Under the pieces are notes generated by a model that had not been told where the DNA came from, searched no databases, and saw nothing but the letters and a program-made list of their open reading frames with translations. Positions 1 to 8,586 of a stretch of 56,251 nucleotides of DNA are shown in pieces. The DNA lies in contig NZ_QXGH01000045.1 of the NCBI RefSeq assembly GCF_003515065.1, positions 1 to 56,251 of the forward strand. Reading direction: 5' to 3'. This stretch comes from Nocardioides immobilis (GTDB lineage: Bacteria > Actinomycetota > Actinomycetes > Propionibacteriales > Nocardioidaceae). A program made the position numbers and the translations under genes. Position 1 is the stretch's first letter. Each line of letters begins with the position of its first letter.

Positions 1-218
1 TCACTTACGGAGTGCCTTTCCGCTGGGGCTTCTTGGACTGTCGCAAGAACAAGAATCCCAAGCAGGACGGGCACTTCCGTGCTTTCAGCCCAGGTGTCGC
101 CGGGTCACCGACGAAATGCCGAGGCTAGGATGCTCGTTGAGGGGTCGTGCGTGACGTGCGAGGAAGTCGCGGCGTTCTTCGTTTGGCGTTAGCAGTCGGT
201 CGTCGAAGATGAGGTGCC
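1..218. other. Leader region upstream of the Wzz/BY-kinase gene
   Basis: No gene is firmly supported here. On the minus strand a GTG at 74 opens a short hydrophobic reading frame (MPVLLGILVLATV...) that runs off the window edge. It could be the signal-like start of a divergent gene, but it is too short to judge. The DNA next to 219 carries a GAGG four bases before the GTG start of the next gene. No convincing promoter hexamers were found. Confidence 0.3.
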
Positions 219-1634
219 GTGGATTTCAAGCAGTTCTTGCAGGTCCTGCGTCGACATTGGTTGGGTGTCGTGCTGATGTTCCTGCTTTCCGTCGGCGCAG
301 CGTCCGGGATCTCGCTCGCACAGACGCCGACCTACGAATCCACGGCAAAGGTCTTCCTCTCGGTCAACACTCGAAACGCCACCGACGCCTCCGCGGTGAG
401 TTACTTCCTCACCACGCGTGCGCAGTCCTACGCAAGTCTCGCGAAGAGCGCTGAACTGGCAGAGCGGGTCATCGAGGTGCTCGACCTGGATATGACGCCG
501 GCCCAGCTGTCGAGCCGAATCTCGACCGAGGTTGTCGAGGAGACGTCCCTGATCACCATCACGGTCTCGGACGAGGATCCCTACGACGCGCAGAAGATTG
601 CCGATGTCGTCACGAATGAGTTACAGGTCTATACCGAAGAGCTGGAGACCGTCGGCGGCGGCGGCGAGCCGCAGGTCGCCGTTCACATCACGGACCCGCC
701 GGAGTACAACGGGACACCGGTCAGCCCGAACTGGGCCATCAACCTGCTTGCCGGCGGGCTGATCGGACTGTTGATAGGGCTAGCGCTGGCAGTCTCACGG
801 GAACTGCTCGACCGCACTGTGCGCACGGCCGACCACATCGCCGAGGTCACCGACGCGCCCGTCCTCGTCAGCATCGGCTTCGACAGCGACATCCGGCAGG
901 CCCCGCTGCTGACCGACCTCAGCGGTTTCGCCGCGCGGACCGAGGCGTTCCGCCTGCTTCGAACCAATCTCCAGTTCATCGACATCGACCACCACGCGCG
1001 GGTGCTGGTGGTCACCAGCGCGGTGCCGGGCGAGGGCAAGACGATGACATCCACGAACCTGGCGGTCGCGCTCGCCCAGACCGGTCGTACCGTGCTCATC
1101 ATCGACGCCGACCTGCGCCGTCCCCGGGTTGCAGCCATGCTAGGCGTCGACCCGGCTATCGGCCTGACCACGGCTCTTGTCGGAAAGACGGATATCGAGG
1201 ACGCGATCCAGGTACACGATCCCAGTGGGCTCCACGTGCTCGCGAGCGGAGCGAAGCCACCCAACCCGACTGAGATCTTGCAATCACGGGTGACGCGCGA
1301 CTTGATCCTGCGGCTGAGGCAGTCCTACGACATGATCATCATCGACGCGCCGCCCCTGTTGCCCGTGGCAGACGCCTCCGTGTTGACGACCATCGCGGAC
1401 GGTGCCGTCCTCGTGGTCCGACATGGGCAGACGACGCGAGACCAAGTTGCCGAAGCCCTGAACCGGTTGTCCCAGATTGGCGGCAAGGTCTACGGAATCG
1501 TCGTCAACATGGTGGCAAAGCGCTCGATCGGCTCCTACTACTACTATTACTACGAGGAGACGGCGCCGGCCGACAGCGCGAGTCGTCGCAAGGAGAAGGC
1601 CTCGCCTCAGGCGAAGGGCAGCCGTCGACTGTAA
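219..1634 (+). CDS. Polysaccharide chain-length regulator fused to BY-type tyrosine kinase (Wzz/CpsD)
   Basis: This membrane protein of 471 residues should control polymer length and Wzy-dependent export. It has an N-terminal Wzz domain between two membrane segments (about 14-34 and 172-193). A cytoplasmic P-loop kinase follows, with Walker A SAVPGEGKT (267-275), Walker A' IIDADLRR and Walker B MIIIDAP (372-378). The tail carries six consecutive tyrosines (440-445), the usual autophosphorylation cluster. Fusion of Wzz and kinase in one chain is the proteobacterial/actinobacterial arrangement; Firmicutes split it. The GTG start has GAGG four bases upstream. It faces the convergent gmd operon. 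Confidence 0.93.
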   Translation: MDFKQFLQVLRRHWLGVVLMFLLSVGAASGISLAQTPTYESTAKVFLSVNTRNATDASAVSYFLTTRAQSYASLAKSAELAERVIEVLDLDMTPAQLSSRISTEVVEETSLITITVSDEDPYDAQKIADVVTNELQVYTEELETVGGGGEPQVAVHITDPPEYNGTPVSPNWAINLLAGGLIGLLIGLALAVSRELLDRTVRTADHIAEVTDAPVLVSIGFDSDIRQAPLLTDLSGFAARTEAFRLLRTNLQFIDIDHHARVLVVTSAVPGEGKTMTSTNLAVALAQTGRTVLIIDADLRRPRVAAMLGVDPAIGLTTALVGKTDIEDAIQVHDPSGLHVLASGAKPPNPTEILQSRVTRDLILRLRQSYDMIIIDAPPLLPVADASVLTTIADGAVLVVRHGQTTRDQVAEALNRLSQIGGKVYGIVVNMVAKRSIGSYYYYYYEETAPADSASRRKEKASPQAKGSRRL

Positions 1635-1682
1635 CTCGCCAACGCGCCACATGTGCAACCGACCGTCACCCGCCTGACGTCG

Positions 1683-2672
1683 TCACTGCATCGCGGTCCG
1701 GCCGCTCGAGGACAACGCCAGGTAGGTCTGGTCCTCTTCGACGCCCGACTGCAATCGTCGTCGGTCCACCTCGACCATGTGTGCAATGGTCCGCTCGAGG
1801 GTGGTAATCGCCTGCCAACCAAGAGCCTCACGGATCGGGCGGGGGTCGCCGACTAGTTCGCGTGCGTCCATCGGGCGTGCGCGGGCGGCGTTGATATCGA
1901 TGCGGTCCCAGGGGTTGCCCACGCCGGCAGCCTCGAACGCCATGTCGACCACGTCACGCAGGCTGTGCACTGCGCCGGTGGCGACGACGTGGTCTGCCGC
2001 CTGGTCGGCACGGAGCATGAGCGGCATGGCCCGCACATGATCTGCGGCGGCACCCCAGTCCCGACGAATATCGACCCGACCGAGGGCTAGCCGATCCCGT
2101 AGTCCCAGGGCGATTTCGACAGCCGCGCGGGTGATCTTGCGCACCACGAATGTAGGGCGGCGCAACGGACTCTCATGCATGTGCAGCACTGCATCGACAC
2201 AGTAGCGGCCCTGATCTCGCGCGAGCACGACCGCCTCGCGCGCCTGCGCCTTGCCCAGTGCGTACGGACTCGTAGCTGCTGGGCCGGTCTCCTCTGCCGA
2301 ACCCGCTTGGAGAAAGCGAGTAGCCGGAAGGAGTTCGAGTGCCTTCAGCATCGCGGCTGGTGCTCTTGCATTGAGCTCCATAGCCGTCTCCGGATCATCC
2401 CAGCTCGCGCCCACCGATGAGAACGCAGCGAGGTTGTAGACCTCATCGGGACGTAGGTCTCTGACCAGATCAGTGAAGCCACGGTGATCGCGCAGATCCA
2501 ATGGCACCAACGTCACGCCGCCCAAGTACGGCGACATCGCGTGCGCCGCAGGTGAACCGGGCCGGTGAGTGCCGACCACCCTGACACCCTCCGCTCGGAG
2601 CAACTGGACCAGGTAGACGCCGTCCTGCCCCGTGGCTCCGGTGATGAGTGCGGTCGAGTTGCGACGACTCAT
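1683..2672 (-). CDS. GDP-mannose dehydratase-like NAD(P)-dependent epimerase (second, shortened paralog)
   Basis: This extended short-chain dehydrogenase of about 329 residues opens with the Gmd-type nucleotide loop ITGATGQDG. It has a SxE...YALGK catalytic set and the Gmd-like stretch HESPLRR...RDWG. Against the neighbouring Gmd it lacks about eleven residues between the catalytic Ser/Glu and Tyr, the active-site lid. It may reduce GDP-4-keto-6-deoxymannose (Rmd role) or be a divergent dehydratase; the sequence alone does not decide. The ATG at 2672 overlaps the gmd stop as ATGA and has GAGGA upstream, implying translational coupling. Confidence 0.8.
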   Translation of the reverse strand: MSRRNSTALITGATGQDGVYLVQLLRAEGVRVVGTHRPGSPAAHAMSPYLGGVTLVPLDLRDHRGFTDLVRDLRPDEVYNLAAFSSVGASWDDPETAMELNARAPAAMLKALELLPATRFLQAGSAEETGPAATSPYALGKAQAREAVVLARDQGRYCVDAVLHMHESPLRRPTFVVRKITRAAVEIALGLRDRLALGRVDIRRDWGAAADHVRAMPLMLRADQAADHVVATGAVHSLRDVVDMAFEAAGVGNPWDRIDINAARARPMDARELVGDPRPIREALGWQAITTLERTIAHMVEVDRRRLQSGVEEDQTYLALSSSGRTAMQ

Positions 2673-3673
2673 CCGGAGGCATCCTCGCGGCGGTGCCGCA
2701 CCAGCCGGCCGAGCTGCTCGACGTCGGCATCGACCATGAGCGCAGCGAGCTCTTTGACTGTGACCTGGGGCTCCCATCCGAGGACTCTCCGAGCCTTCGA
2801 CGCGTCCCCGATGAGGGCATCCACCTCGGTCGGCCGCTCGTAGCTCATGTCGTACCTCACGTGATCGCGCCAGTCGAGGCCGATCCGCGCGAACGCGTAC
2901 TCGCAGAATTGCCGCACGGTCGTGCCTACTCCAGTTGCGAGCACATAGTCTTGCGGTTCGTCATGTTGGAGCATGCGCCACATGCCCTCGACGTACTCCT
3001 TGGCGTATCCCCAGTCACGCACCGCGTCAAGGTTGCCGAGGGTGAGGTGGTCGGTGACCCCCAACTTGATGGAGGCCACCCCCAAGGAGATCTTGCGGGT
3101 CACGAAGCTCTCTCCGCGCCGCGGCGACTCGTGATTGAAGAGGATCCCTGAGACGGCGAAGATGTCATAGGCCTCGCGGTAGTTGACCGTCACCCAGTGT
3201 GAGTAGAGCTTCGCGGCGCCGTAGGGAGACCGCGGGTAAAAGGCACTCGACTCGTCCTGCGGCGGCGGTGTCGCTCCAAACATCTCCGACGTTGACGCCT
3301 GGTAGAAGCGGCAGTCCAGGCCGGCCGCTCGGATCGCCTCGAGGAGGCGCAGGGTCCCGACTGCGTCGGTCGATGCCGTGTACTCAGGCATTTCGAAGGA
3401 GACCTTGACGTGGCTCTGGGCTCCGAGGTTGTAGACCTCATGCGGCTCGATCAACCGGACCAGGTTGACCAGGCTGACTCCGTCCGTCATGTCGCCGTAG
3501 TGGAGATGGAGAGCCGGATCGGTAATCTGGTCGATCCGACTGCGGTTCAGGGTCGAGTGTCGCCGCACCAGACCGTGCACCTCATAGCCCTTGCCGAGGA
3601 GCAGCTCAGCAAGATAGGAGCCGTCTTGGCCAGTGATGCCCGTGATGAAGGCGCGCTTTGTCATGGACGGCAC
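2669..3673 (-). CDS. gmd: GDP-mannose 4,6-dehydratase
   Basis: The enzyme converts GDP-D-mannose to GDP-4-keto-6-deoxy-D-mannose, precursor of D-rhamnose, L-fucose and related sugars. The 334-residue protein has the family nucleotide loop ITGITGQDGSYLAELL, the STSEMFG catalytic segment and YGAAK (Tyr/Lys). It also has the NHESPRRGESFVTRK substrate loop. Length is slightly below the usual 340-370. It starts at MPSMTKR or at MTKR three codons later. It lies 25 bases after the glycosyltransferase-methyltransferase gene and overlaps the next gene, so the three form one operon for a deoxyhexose branch. Confidence 0.95.
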   Translation of the reverse strand: MPSMTKRAFITGITGQDGSYLAELLLGKGYEVHGLVRRHSTLNRSRIDQITDPALHLHYGDMTDGVSLVNLVRLIEPHEVYNLGAQSHVKVSFEMPEYTASTDAVGTLRLLEAIRAAGLDCRFYQASTSEMFGATPPPQDESSAFYPRSPYGAAKLYSHWVTVNYREAYDIFAVSGILFNHESPRRGESFVTRKISLGVASIKLGVTDHLTLGNLDAVRDWGYAKEYVEGMWRMLQHDEPQDYVLATGVGTTVRQFCEYAFARIGLDWRDHVRYDMSYERPTEVDALIGDASKARRVLGWEPQVTVKELAALMVDADVEQLGRLVRHRREDASG

Positions 3674-3698
3674 ACTGCGGTCGCGGTCGGACGGTCAG

Positions 3699-5654
3699 TC
3701 ATCCAAGGTTCTTTCGGGCGAACACCATGAGGGTCGGCGCCATGGGGGGTGGGGTCAGGCGATCGACCCCCGCGGCAATACGCCACATGAGTGCCGACGC
3801 GCCGGCGTACTGCTGGATACCGGGGTGTCCATAGGTCACCAACGTCCATTCCGGCGCGGGGAACAGTCGACGAAGATCACGTTTGGTGTTCATGGCATAT
3901 CGGGTTGGAAAAACGTCTTCAGCGGGCCGACCTGGTTGGAGGTGGCGAAGTGTGGAGACGTGCAGACGGTTAGGGACGATTCTCGCGGCGATGGCGATGA
4001 GCCCCAGCTTGTTAGGGGTCCGCGCGCAGAGCCACCCGCCCGGCTTGAGCAGGCGTCCCAGCTCGGCTGCGACGGAGGGAGCATCACCACGATCCACGTG
4101 CTCGAACACGTAATCAGCGAGCACTAGGTCGAACGTCTCGTCGTCGAACGGTATCCGTCCGGCCGGGTCGATCTGGTGGGCCTCGTCGAGCGACGTGTTG
4201 TCCAAGACGACCGGATCCACATCTACACCGACCACCCTGGCAGCTTTGCTCCGCAGGTCGCGCACCTCACGAAACACCGAGGGCGTATCAGGGTCGTTCC
4301 ACCCGCCTCGCCCAGCTCCGAAGTCGAGAACCACACTGTCGGGGGTCAGCAGCGATTGAACGCGGATGTAGAAGTCGATGAAGCCGTCCTGCCGGATGTA
4401 GCCGCCTGCGACGACCTCGGGATACAGCCGCGCGATGACGTCGTCACGGGTGGGCTTCTTCGTTGCGGTCACCATGCTCCTTTCGGACGTATCGCGCAGC
4501 GCCGCCGCGACGGCAGCCGGTTCGAACTCGCGGGCGACAAGCTCGCGAGCGCGCTCGCCGAGTGCTGCCGCCTGCTCCGGAGAGTTGAGGAGCTCATCGA
4601 TCGCCTTCGCGGCGAGATGCGCGTCGCGCGGGACAGCGACTGCTGCACCAGCGCGGACCAGGTCCTCAGCAAGGAATACCCCGTCGCTGATCACCGTCGG
4701 ACACCCGGCCGACAGCGCCTCGATGGCCGACAGTCCGAAGTTTTCGTATTCGGACAACAAGGCGAAGACCGCCGCGGCGGCGAAGGCCTCCACGCGATCC
4801 TCGCCTTCCAACCAACCCGTCCAGTGAACGCGGTCGGTCACGCCGCACCGTCGCGCCGTCTCGACCGCGAGAGCTCGCTCCGAATCGGGTCCGTCACCGA
4901 CGACGGCTAGGTGAGCGTCGCGGCATTCGAGCAGCGAGAGCGTCTCGATGAGCAGAGGCAGCCGCTTCTTGGGGTCGATCCGACCGAGGAAGAGCACGAC
5001 CGGGGCCTCCGGCGGAATGCCGTGCCGCTTTCGCCAGAAAGCCGGACTCGCTCCTTCCACCCGCAGCGGCGCAACGGGAAGCGCAATCACTTCGTGTGGC
5101 GTGGCCGAACCGTACGTGACGGCGATTCTGGACTCACGAGTCGCCGTAAAGAGCAGCGCGGCGCACCGATCGAGGATTCTTCGCGTGACAAGGGGGCCGA
5201 TCAGGCGCTTTAAGAGTTCGTGCTTCCGAAGATCGGACGGGTCGAGGGAGCCGTGCGGCCACAGGAGCACCGGCACTCGCCACAGCGGGCAGAGGACCAC
5301 TGCGTACACCGCGGAGAGCGAGAACAGACTGTGCACCTGCACCTCGTCGAAGTCCCGCACCTTGCGCGACAACCACACCAGTTGGCGGAGCGACCCGCCG
5401 AAACGTGCCACGGGAGGCGACGCCAGGAACATCCGCCTCGACACACGCTGGTCCATGAGATCGATGGTTCGGTGCTCGCCCCCGCGCACGACGGGCGCGC
5501 TGAACGTCACGTCGACACCGCCGCCGGCCATTGCTTCGGCGATGTTGACTGCCGCGCGAAGGCTCCCGCCTGAAGTGTCGGCCACGCTGTTGAGCAGGAG
5601 CAGTGCGGAACGAGCGGTGGAGGCAGGCTCCCCCTCGCGGCTTGGCGATGACAT
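3699..5654 (-). CDS. Two-domain protein: GT4 glycosyltransferase + class I methyltransferase
   Basis: The single open frame encodes about 651 residues from the ATG at 5654. Residues 1 to about 393 are a GT-B family 4 glycosyltransferase: GRIDPKKR nucleotide-sugar region and the EX7E motif in ENFGLSAIE. The remaining 258 residues are a SAM methyltransferase with motif I VVLDFGAGRGGW and FEHVDRG, then LLKPGGWLCARTP. At the junction an internal ATG (4475) and GTG (4472) follow a strong AAAGGAG, so the second domain may also be made separately. Both domains should act on one sugar. It is divergent from the gene at 5743. Confidence 0.85.
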   Translation of the reverse strand: MSSPSREGEPASTARSALLLLNSVADTSGGSLRAAVNIAEAMAGGGVDVTFSAPVVRGGEHRTIDLMDQRVSRRMFLASPPVARFGGSLRQLVWLSRKVRDFDEVQVHSLFSLSAVYAVVLCPLWRVPVLLWPHGSLDPSDLRKHELLKRLIGPLVTRRILDRCAALLFTATRESRIAVTYGSATPHEVIALPVAPLRVEGASPAFWRKRHGIPPEAPVVLFLGRIDPKKRLPLLIETLSLLECRDAHLAVVGDGPDSERALAVETARRCGVTDRVHWTGWLEGEDRVEAFAAAAVFALLSEYENFGLSAIEALSAGCPTVISDGVFLAEDLVRAGAAVAVPRDAHLAAKAIDELLNSPEQAAALGERARELVAREFEPAAVAAALRDTSERSMVTATKKPTRDDVIARLYPEVVAGGYIRQDGFIDFYIRVQSLLTPDSVVLDFGAGRGGWNDPDTPSVFREVRDLRSKAARVVGVDVDPVVLDNTSLDEAHQIDPAGRIPFDDETFDLVLADYVFEHVDRGDAPSVAAELGRLLKPGGWLCARTPNKLGLIAIAARIVPNRLHVSTLRHLQPGRPAEDVFPTRYAMNTKRDLRRLFPAPEWTLVTYGHPGIQQYAGASALMWRIAAGVDRLTPPPMAPTLMVFARKNLG

Positions 5655-5742
5655 CGCGGCACATCTTACGCACGTGATGCGGGCGCGGCGCTGACCGCGC
5701 TGTGCTACTTTCCTCCGGCCATCGGCTACCTTCGGAGTGTCA

Positions 5743-6777
5743 GTGAACCCACCTATCCGCCTCAAGCGCGGGCTCCAGCGGGCACTCCGCCACCGCGGCT
5801 ACGCCCTCTATCGACTCACCGCCGAGGAACGGGCGGCCATCGAGCGGCGCGACGATCGCGAGAGCCTCGACTCCGTCTTCGGTCCGAGTCTCGACCGGCT
5901 CCAGGAGCTGCGTCGGCGGTACAGCGAGGTCGATCTCCCGGTCGCGATCCATTCGGTCTGGGGGGCGCGGAAGACCAGGAGGGGCACGACCGACATCGGC
6001 TGGGGCGGAGTCGACCTTCGCAACTTCCGCGGTCACAGCGCCTACGTCTGGGACTACGGCAGCGCCAGCTTCGAGGCGACGAACCTCAAGTTCTACCTCT
6101 TCACCGAGGCAGTCAGGCGGAAGGACCGCCTGGGCCTGCTCGGCACGCTGACGGAGGACGGTGCGTTCGGCTGCTCGACCTATGAGTACGAGGGGACAGG
6201 CCCCGTCAGCCGCGACCTGCTTGACTCGGTGGTGGAGATCAACTTCCTGGACAAGCACGTGGGCGTGGTGCAGCGCGACGATCTCCGCGTGCTCGACATC
6301 GGCGCCGGCTACGGTCGCTTGGCTCACCGGATGCTGGAGGCGCAACCGCGGATCCAGTCCTTCACGTGCGTCGACGCCGTACCCGAGTCCACCTTCCTGT
6401 GCGAGTTCTACCTGGCAGAGCGGGGGCTGGAGGAGCGAGTCTCCGTGGTTCCGCTCGACGAGCTGACAACCACGTTCGAGAGCAATCCCGACTACAACCT
6501 CGCGATCAACGTCCACAGCTTCTCCGAGTGCACTTACGCCGCCGTCGAGTGGTGGTTGCAGCGGCTCGTGGACCTCGAAGTCCGTCATCTCATGATCGTG
6601 CCGAACAACCCGGCTGCGTTCCTCTCCCTCGAGGTCGACCACCGTCGTCGCGACTACGCTCCCCTGCTGGACCAGCTCGGTTTCAAGCTGGTCGCACAGG
6701 AGCCGGTCTTCGACGACCCGCAGGTTCAGGCACTCATCGGCGTGCGCGACAACATGTTTCTCTTCGAACGCTGCTGA
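5743..6777 (+). CDS. Putative sugar O-methyltransferase
   Basis: This SAM-dependent methyltransferase of about 344 residues resembles the 'putative sugar O-methyltransferase' family found in polysaccharide loci. Motif I is VLDIGAGYGRLAH at about residues 183-195. The N-terminal half has no recognisable catalytic motif. I prefer GTG 5743 over GTG 5737 because GGAG at 5734-5737 sits five bases before 5743 and overlaps 5737. It is a single gene facing the convergent HlpA-like gene. The substrate, presumably a nucleotide-linked or lipid-linked sugar, is inferred from context only. Confidence 0.75.
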   Translation: MNPPIRLKRGLQRALRHRGYALYRLTAEERAAIERRDDRESLDSVFGPSLDRLQELRRRYSEVDLPVAIHSVWGARKTRRGTTDIGWGGVDLRNFRGHSAYVWDYGSASFEATNLKFYLFTEAVRRKDRLGLLGTLTEDGAFGCSTYEYEGTGPVSRDLLDSVVEINFLDKHVGVVQRDDLRVLDIGAGYGRLAHRMLEAQPRIQSFTCVDAVPESTFLCEFYLAERGLEERVSVVPLDELTTTFESNPDYNLAINVHSFSECTYAAVEWWLQRLVDLEVRHLMIVPNNPAAFLSLEVDHRRRDYAPLLDQLGFKLVAQEPVFDDPQVQALIGVRDNMFLFERC

Positions 6778-6811
6778 GGCCCCACGGACGGCCGCCTTCG
6801 GCCTGTCTGCC

Positions 6812-7834
6812 TCAGGACCGACCCGACCCGGGTCCGTGACGCGCCGTGGGCAGCAGGACCCGGCGCAGTGCCCGACGGGCTCGCTTGGAAGGGAGCACCT
6901 TGCGCAGGACGGTGACCGCCGTGCCTATCGCGCGGAGCACCTCGCGGTCCAGGAGGCTCTCCAACCGCGGGTTGTGCGCGACGAGTGGCGGATGCGCGAG
7001 GGGAAGTGCGATGGCCCGCGCAGGTATCTCCGCCATGGACCCGGGCGCGGTGGTCTGGGTGGCGTCGGCGCGGAAACCCAGGTTGGACACCAGGTTGGTG
7101 GCCGGGTAGACCGACAGCCCGTGCTGGCTCATGACGGTGTACTGCCACTGGTGGTCCCACGTGCCGTTGCCGGCGTGGATGTGGTCCCACTCGCGGCGCA
7201 GCTGGGACTGCCGTCGACGGCTGTTGTGCAGCCCGGCGAGCATGCCGCTGTCGCGGAACGCCGGCCACGAGCGCATGCCGAAGTCGTAGTGCGCCCAAGC
7301 CCGTCGCCACGTCGCCCAGCCCCAGACCAGCGGGAAGGAGGCGAACGAGTAGCTGTCGTCACCGAACGTCGCCGCTGGGGCAGCGAGGTTGGACCCGGCG
7401 ATCTGGAGGATGCGGGAGTCGTCCTTGTAGCGTTCGAGCAGTTCGTCGCAGAAAGGGAAGAACGTGGGGTCGGGGACACAGTCGTCTTCCAGGATGATCG
7501 CGCGGTCGACGTGGTCGAAGACCCAGCTGATGCCCTGCGACATCGCAGGGCCACAGCCGAGATTCACCTCTCGGAGGTTCCAATGCACGTCGCACGGCCA
7601 GTCGACGTCATGCACGATCTCGCGGGTCTCGCGGCACAGCCGTTCGTCCTCGGGACGGTCTGGCCGCGGGCCGTCGGCCGACACGAGCAGCACCGGCGGC
7701 TTGGCAGCGCGGATGACCTCGAAGACCTGCTCCGTGAGGTCGGGTCGGTTGAAGACGAACAGTGCGACTGGAGCGGCGGGAGGAGCCAACGTGCTAACCC
7801 TCCGACCTGGTTGGCAAGTGCACCGGGAGTGCAC
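6812..7834 (-). CDS. HlpA-like glycosyltransferase (GT-A fold)
   Basis: The protein matches the group often labelled 'hemolytic protein HlpA-like' or glycosyltransferase family 2. It has PVALFVFNRPD at the start, an LVSADGPRP segment and an AIILEDDCVPD acidic metal-binding motif. Later it has a WGWATWRRAW motif typical of these transferases. It is about 325-340 residues long. GTG 7834 opens the frame with no clear ribosome site. A TTG at 7789 is preceded nine bases upstream by GGAGG and gives the compact start MAPPAAPVALF, so that start may be the real one. It is the last gene of the long minus-strand operon. Confidence 0.75.
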   Translation of the reverse strand: MHSRCTCQPGRRVSTLAPPAAPVALFVFNRPDLTEQVFEVIRAAKPPVLLVSADGPRPDRPEDERLCRETREIVHDVDWPCDVHWNLREVNLGCGPAMSQGISWVFDHVDRAIILEDDCVPDPTFFPFCDELLERYKDDSRILQIAGSNLAAPAATFGDDSYSFASFPLVWGWATWRRAWAHYDFGMRSWPAFRDSGMLAGLHNSRRRQSQLRREWDHIHAGNGTWDHQWQYTVMSQHGLSVYPATNLVSNLGFRADATQTTAPGSMAEIPARAIALPLAHPPLVAHNPRLESLLDREVLRAIGTAVTVLRKVLPSKRARRALRRVLLPTARHGPGSGRS

Positions 7835-7852
7835 GCGTATCTGCTGCTCGGA

Positions 7853-8581
7853 TCACTTGACTGCCTCCATGTAGAGAGAGCCGGGCCGGTACTCCCTCCC
7901 CTCAGCGTCCAGGTCGAGCCCGTAGTCGTTCCAGTCGGAGATGAGGCTGCTGTCGTGGCTGTGCTGGTGGACCTCGCCGTAGCCGGCCGCCAGCAGCAGG
8001 GCGCTCAGGTTCACCCGGTCGTACATCCACTGGTGCGTCTGTCCCCGACGACGGGCATCGCCCAGCAACCGGTGCTCTACCCGCCGTCTCAGGGGCCGTT
8101 GCTGGCTGGTGCCGTGCGCCTCCCTGCGAACGGACTGCTCCAGCATGGCGGCCACGTAGCCGTCGTGTGCGTGCAGTTGGAGCGGGTCGGCGTCACAGGT
8201 GTCGAGGTGTGCGACGTAGTTGCGGCACAACAGCTCGAGGTCGGGGACGACGATGCGGTGGATGCCTCCCGGCTTGAGCACGCGCAGCACCTCTCTCACG
8301 AAGTCCTCGGCGACGTCCCGGTCGAGGTGCTCGAGGGTGTGGGAGTGGTACACGGCGTCGACCGACCCGGACTCGAACGGAATCCCGTCGGCCAGGTTGT
8401 GCACCAGGATGTTGTCGGGCAGGGAGCGGTAACGTGCGAGCCGGTCGCCGTGGAGGAACACCGGAACCAACACCCGGCGCATCGGATGGGTGCGCAACCG
8501 CAGCATTGCCGACCAGTCGACGTTGACCACGCCGGGACGGTCACTCGTCTTCTCCCCGCAACCCAGGTTCAGCAGCTTCAC
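7853..8581 (-). CDS. Class I SAM-dependent methyltransferase (Methyltransf_11 type)
   Basis: This small methyltransferase of about 242 residues has motif I LLNLGCGEKTSD at the very N-terminus. It also has a HSHTLEHLD segment and the post-motif VLRVLKPGGIHRIVVPD. Such proteins are common in O-antigen and capsule clusters, where they methylate sugars. The GTG at 8581 is chosen because the longer open frame upstream lacks family features and overlaps the GT8 gene. AAGGA lies 11 bases before the GTG. The GT8 stop is only five bases away, so expression is coupled. Confidence 0.8.
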   Translation of the reverse strand: MKLLNLGCGEKTSDRPGVVNVDWSAMLRLRTHPMRRVLVPVFLHGDRLARYRSLPDNILVHNLADGIPFESGSVDAVYHSHTLEHLDRDVAEDFVREVLRVLKPGGIHRIVVPDLELLCRNYVAHLDTCDADPLQLHAHDGYVAAMLEQSVRREAHGTSQQRPLRRRVEHRLLGDARRRGQTHQWMYDRVNLSALLLAAGYGEVHQHSHDSSLISDWNDYGLDLDAEGREYRPGSLYMEAVK

Positions 8582-8586
8582 GGTCT

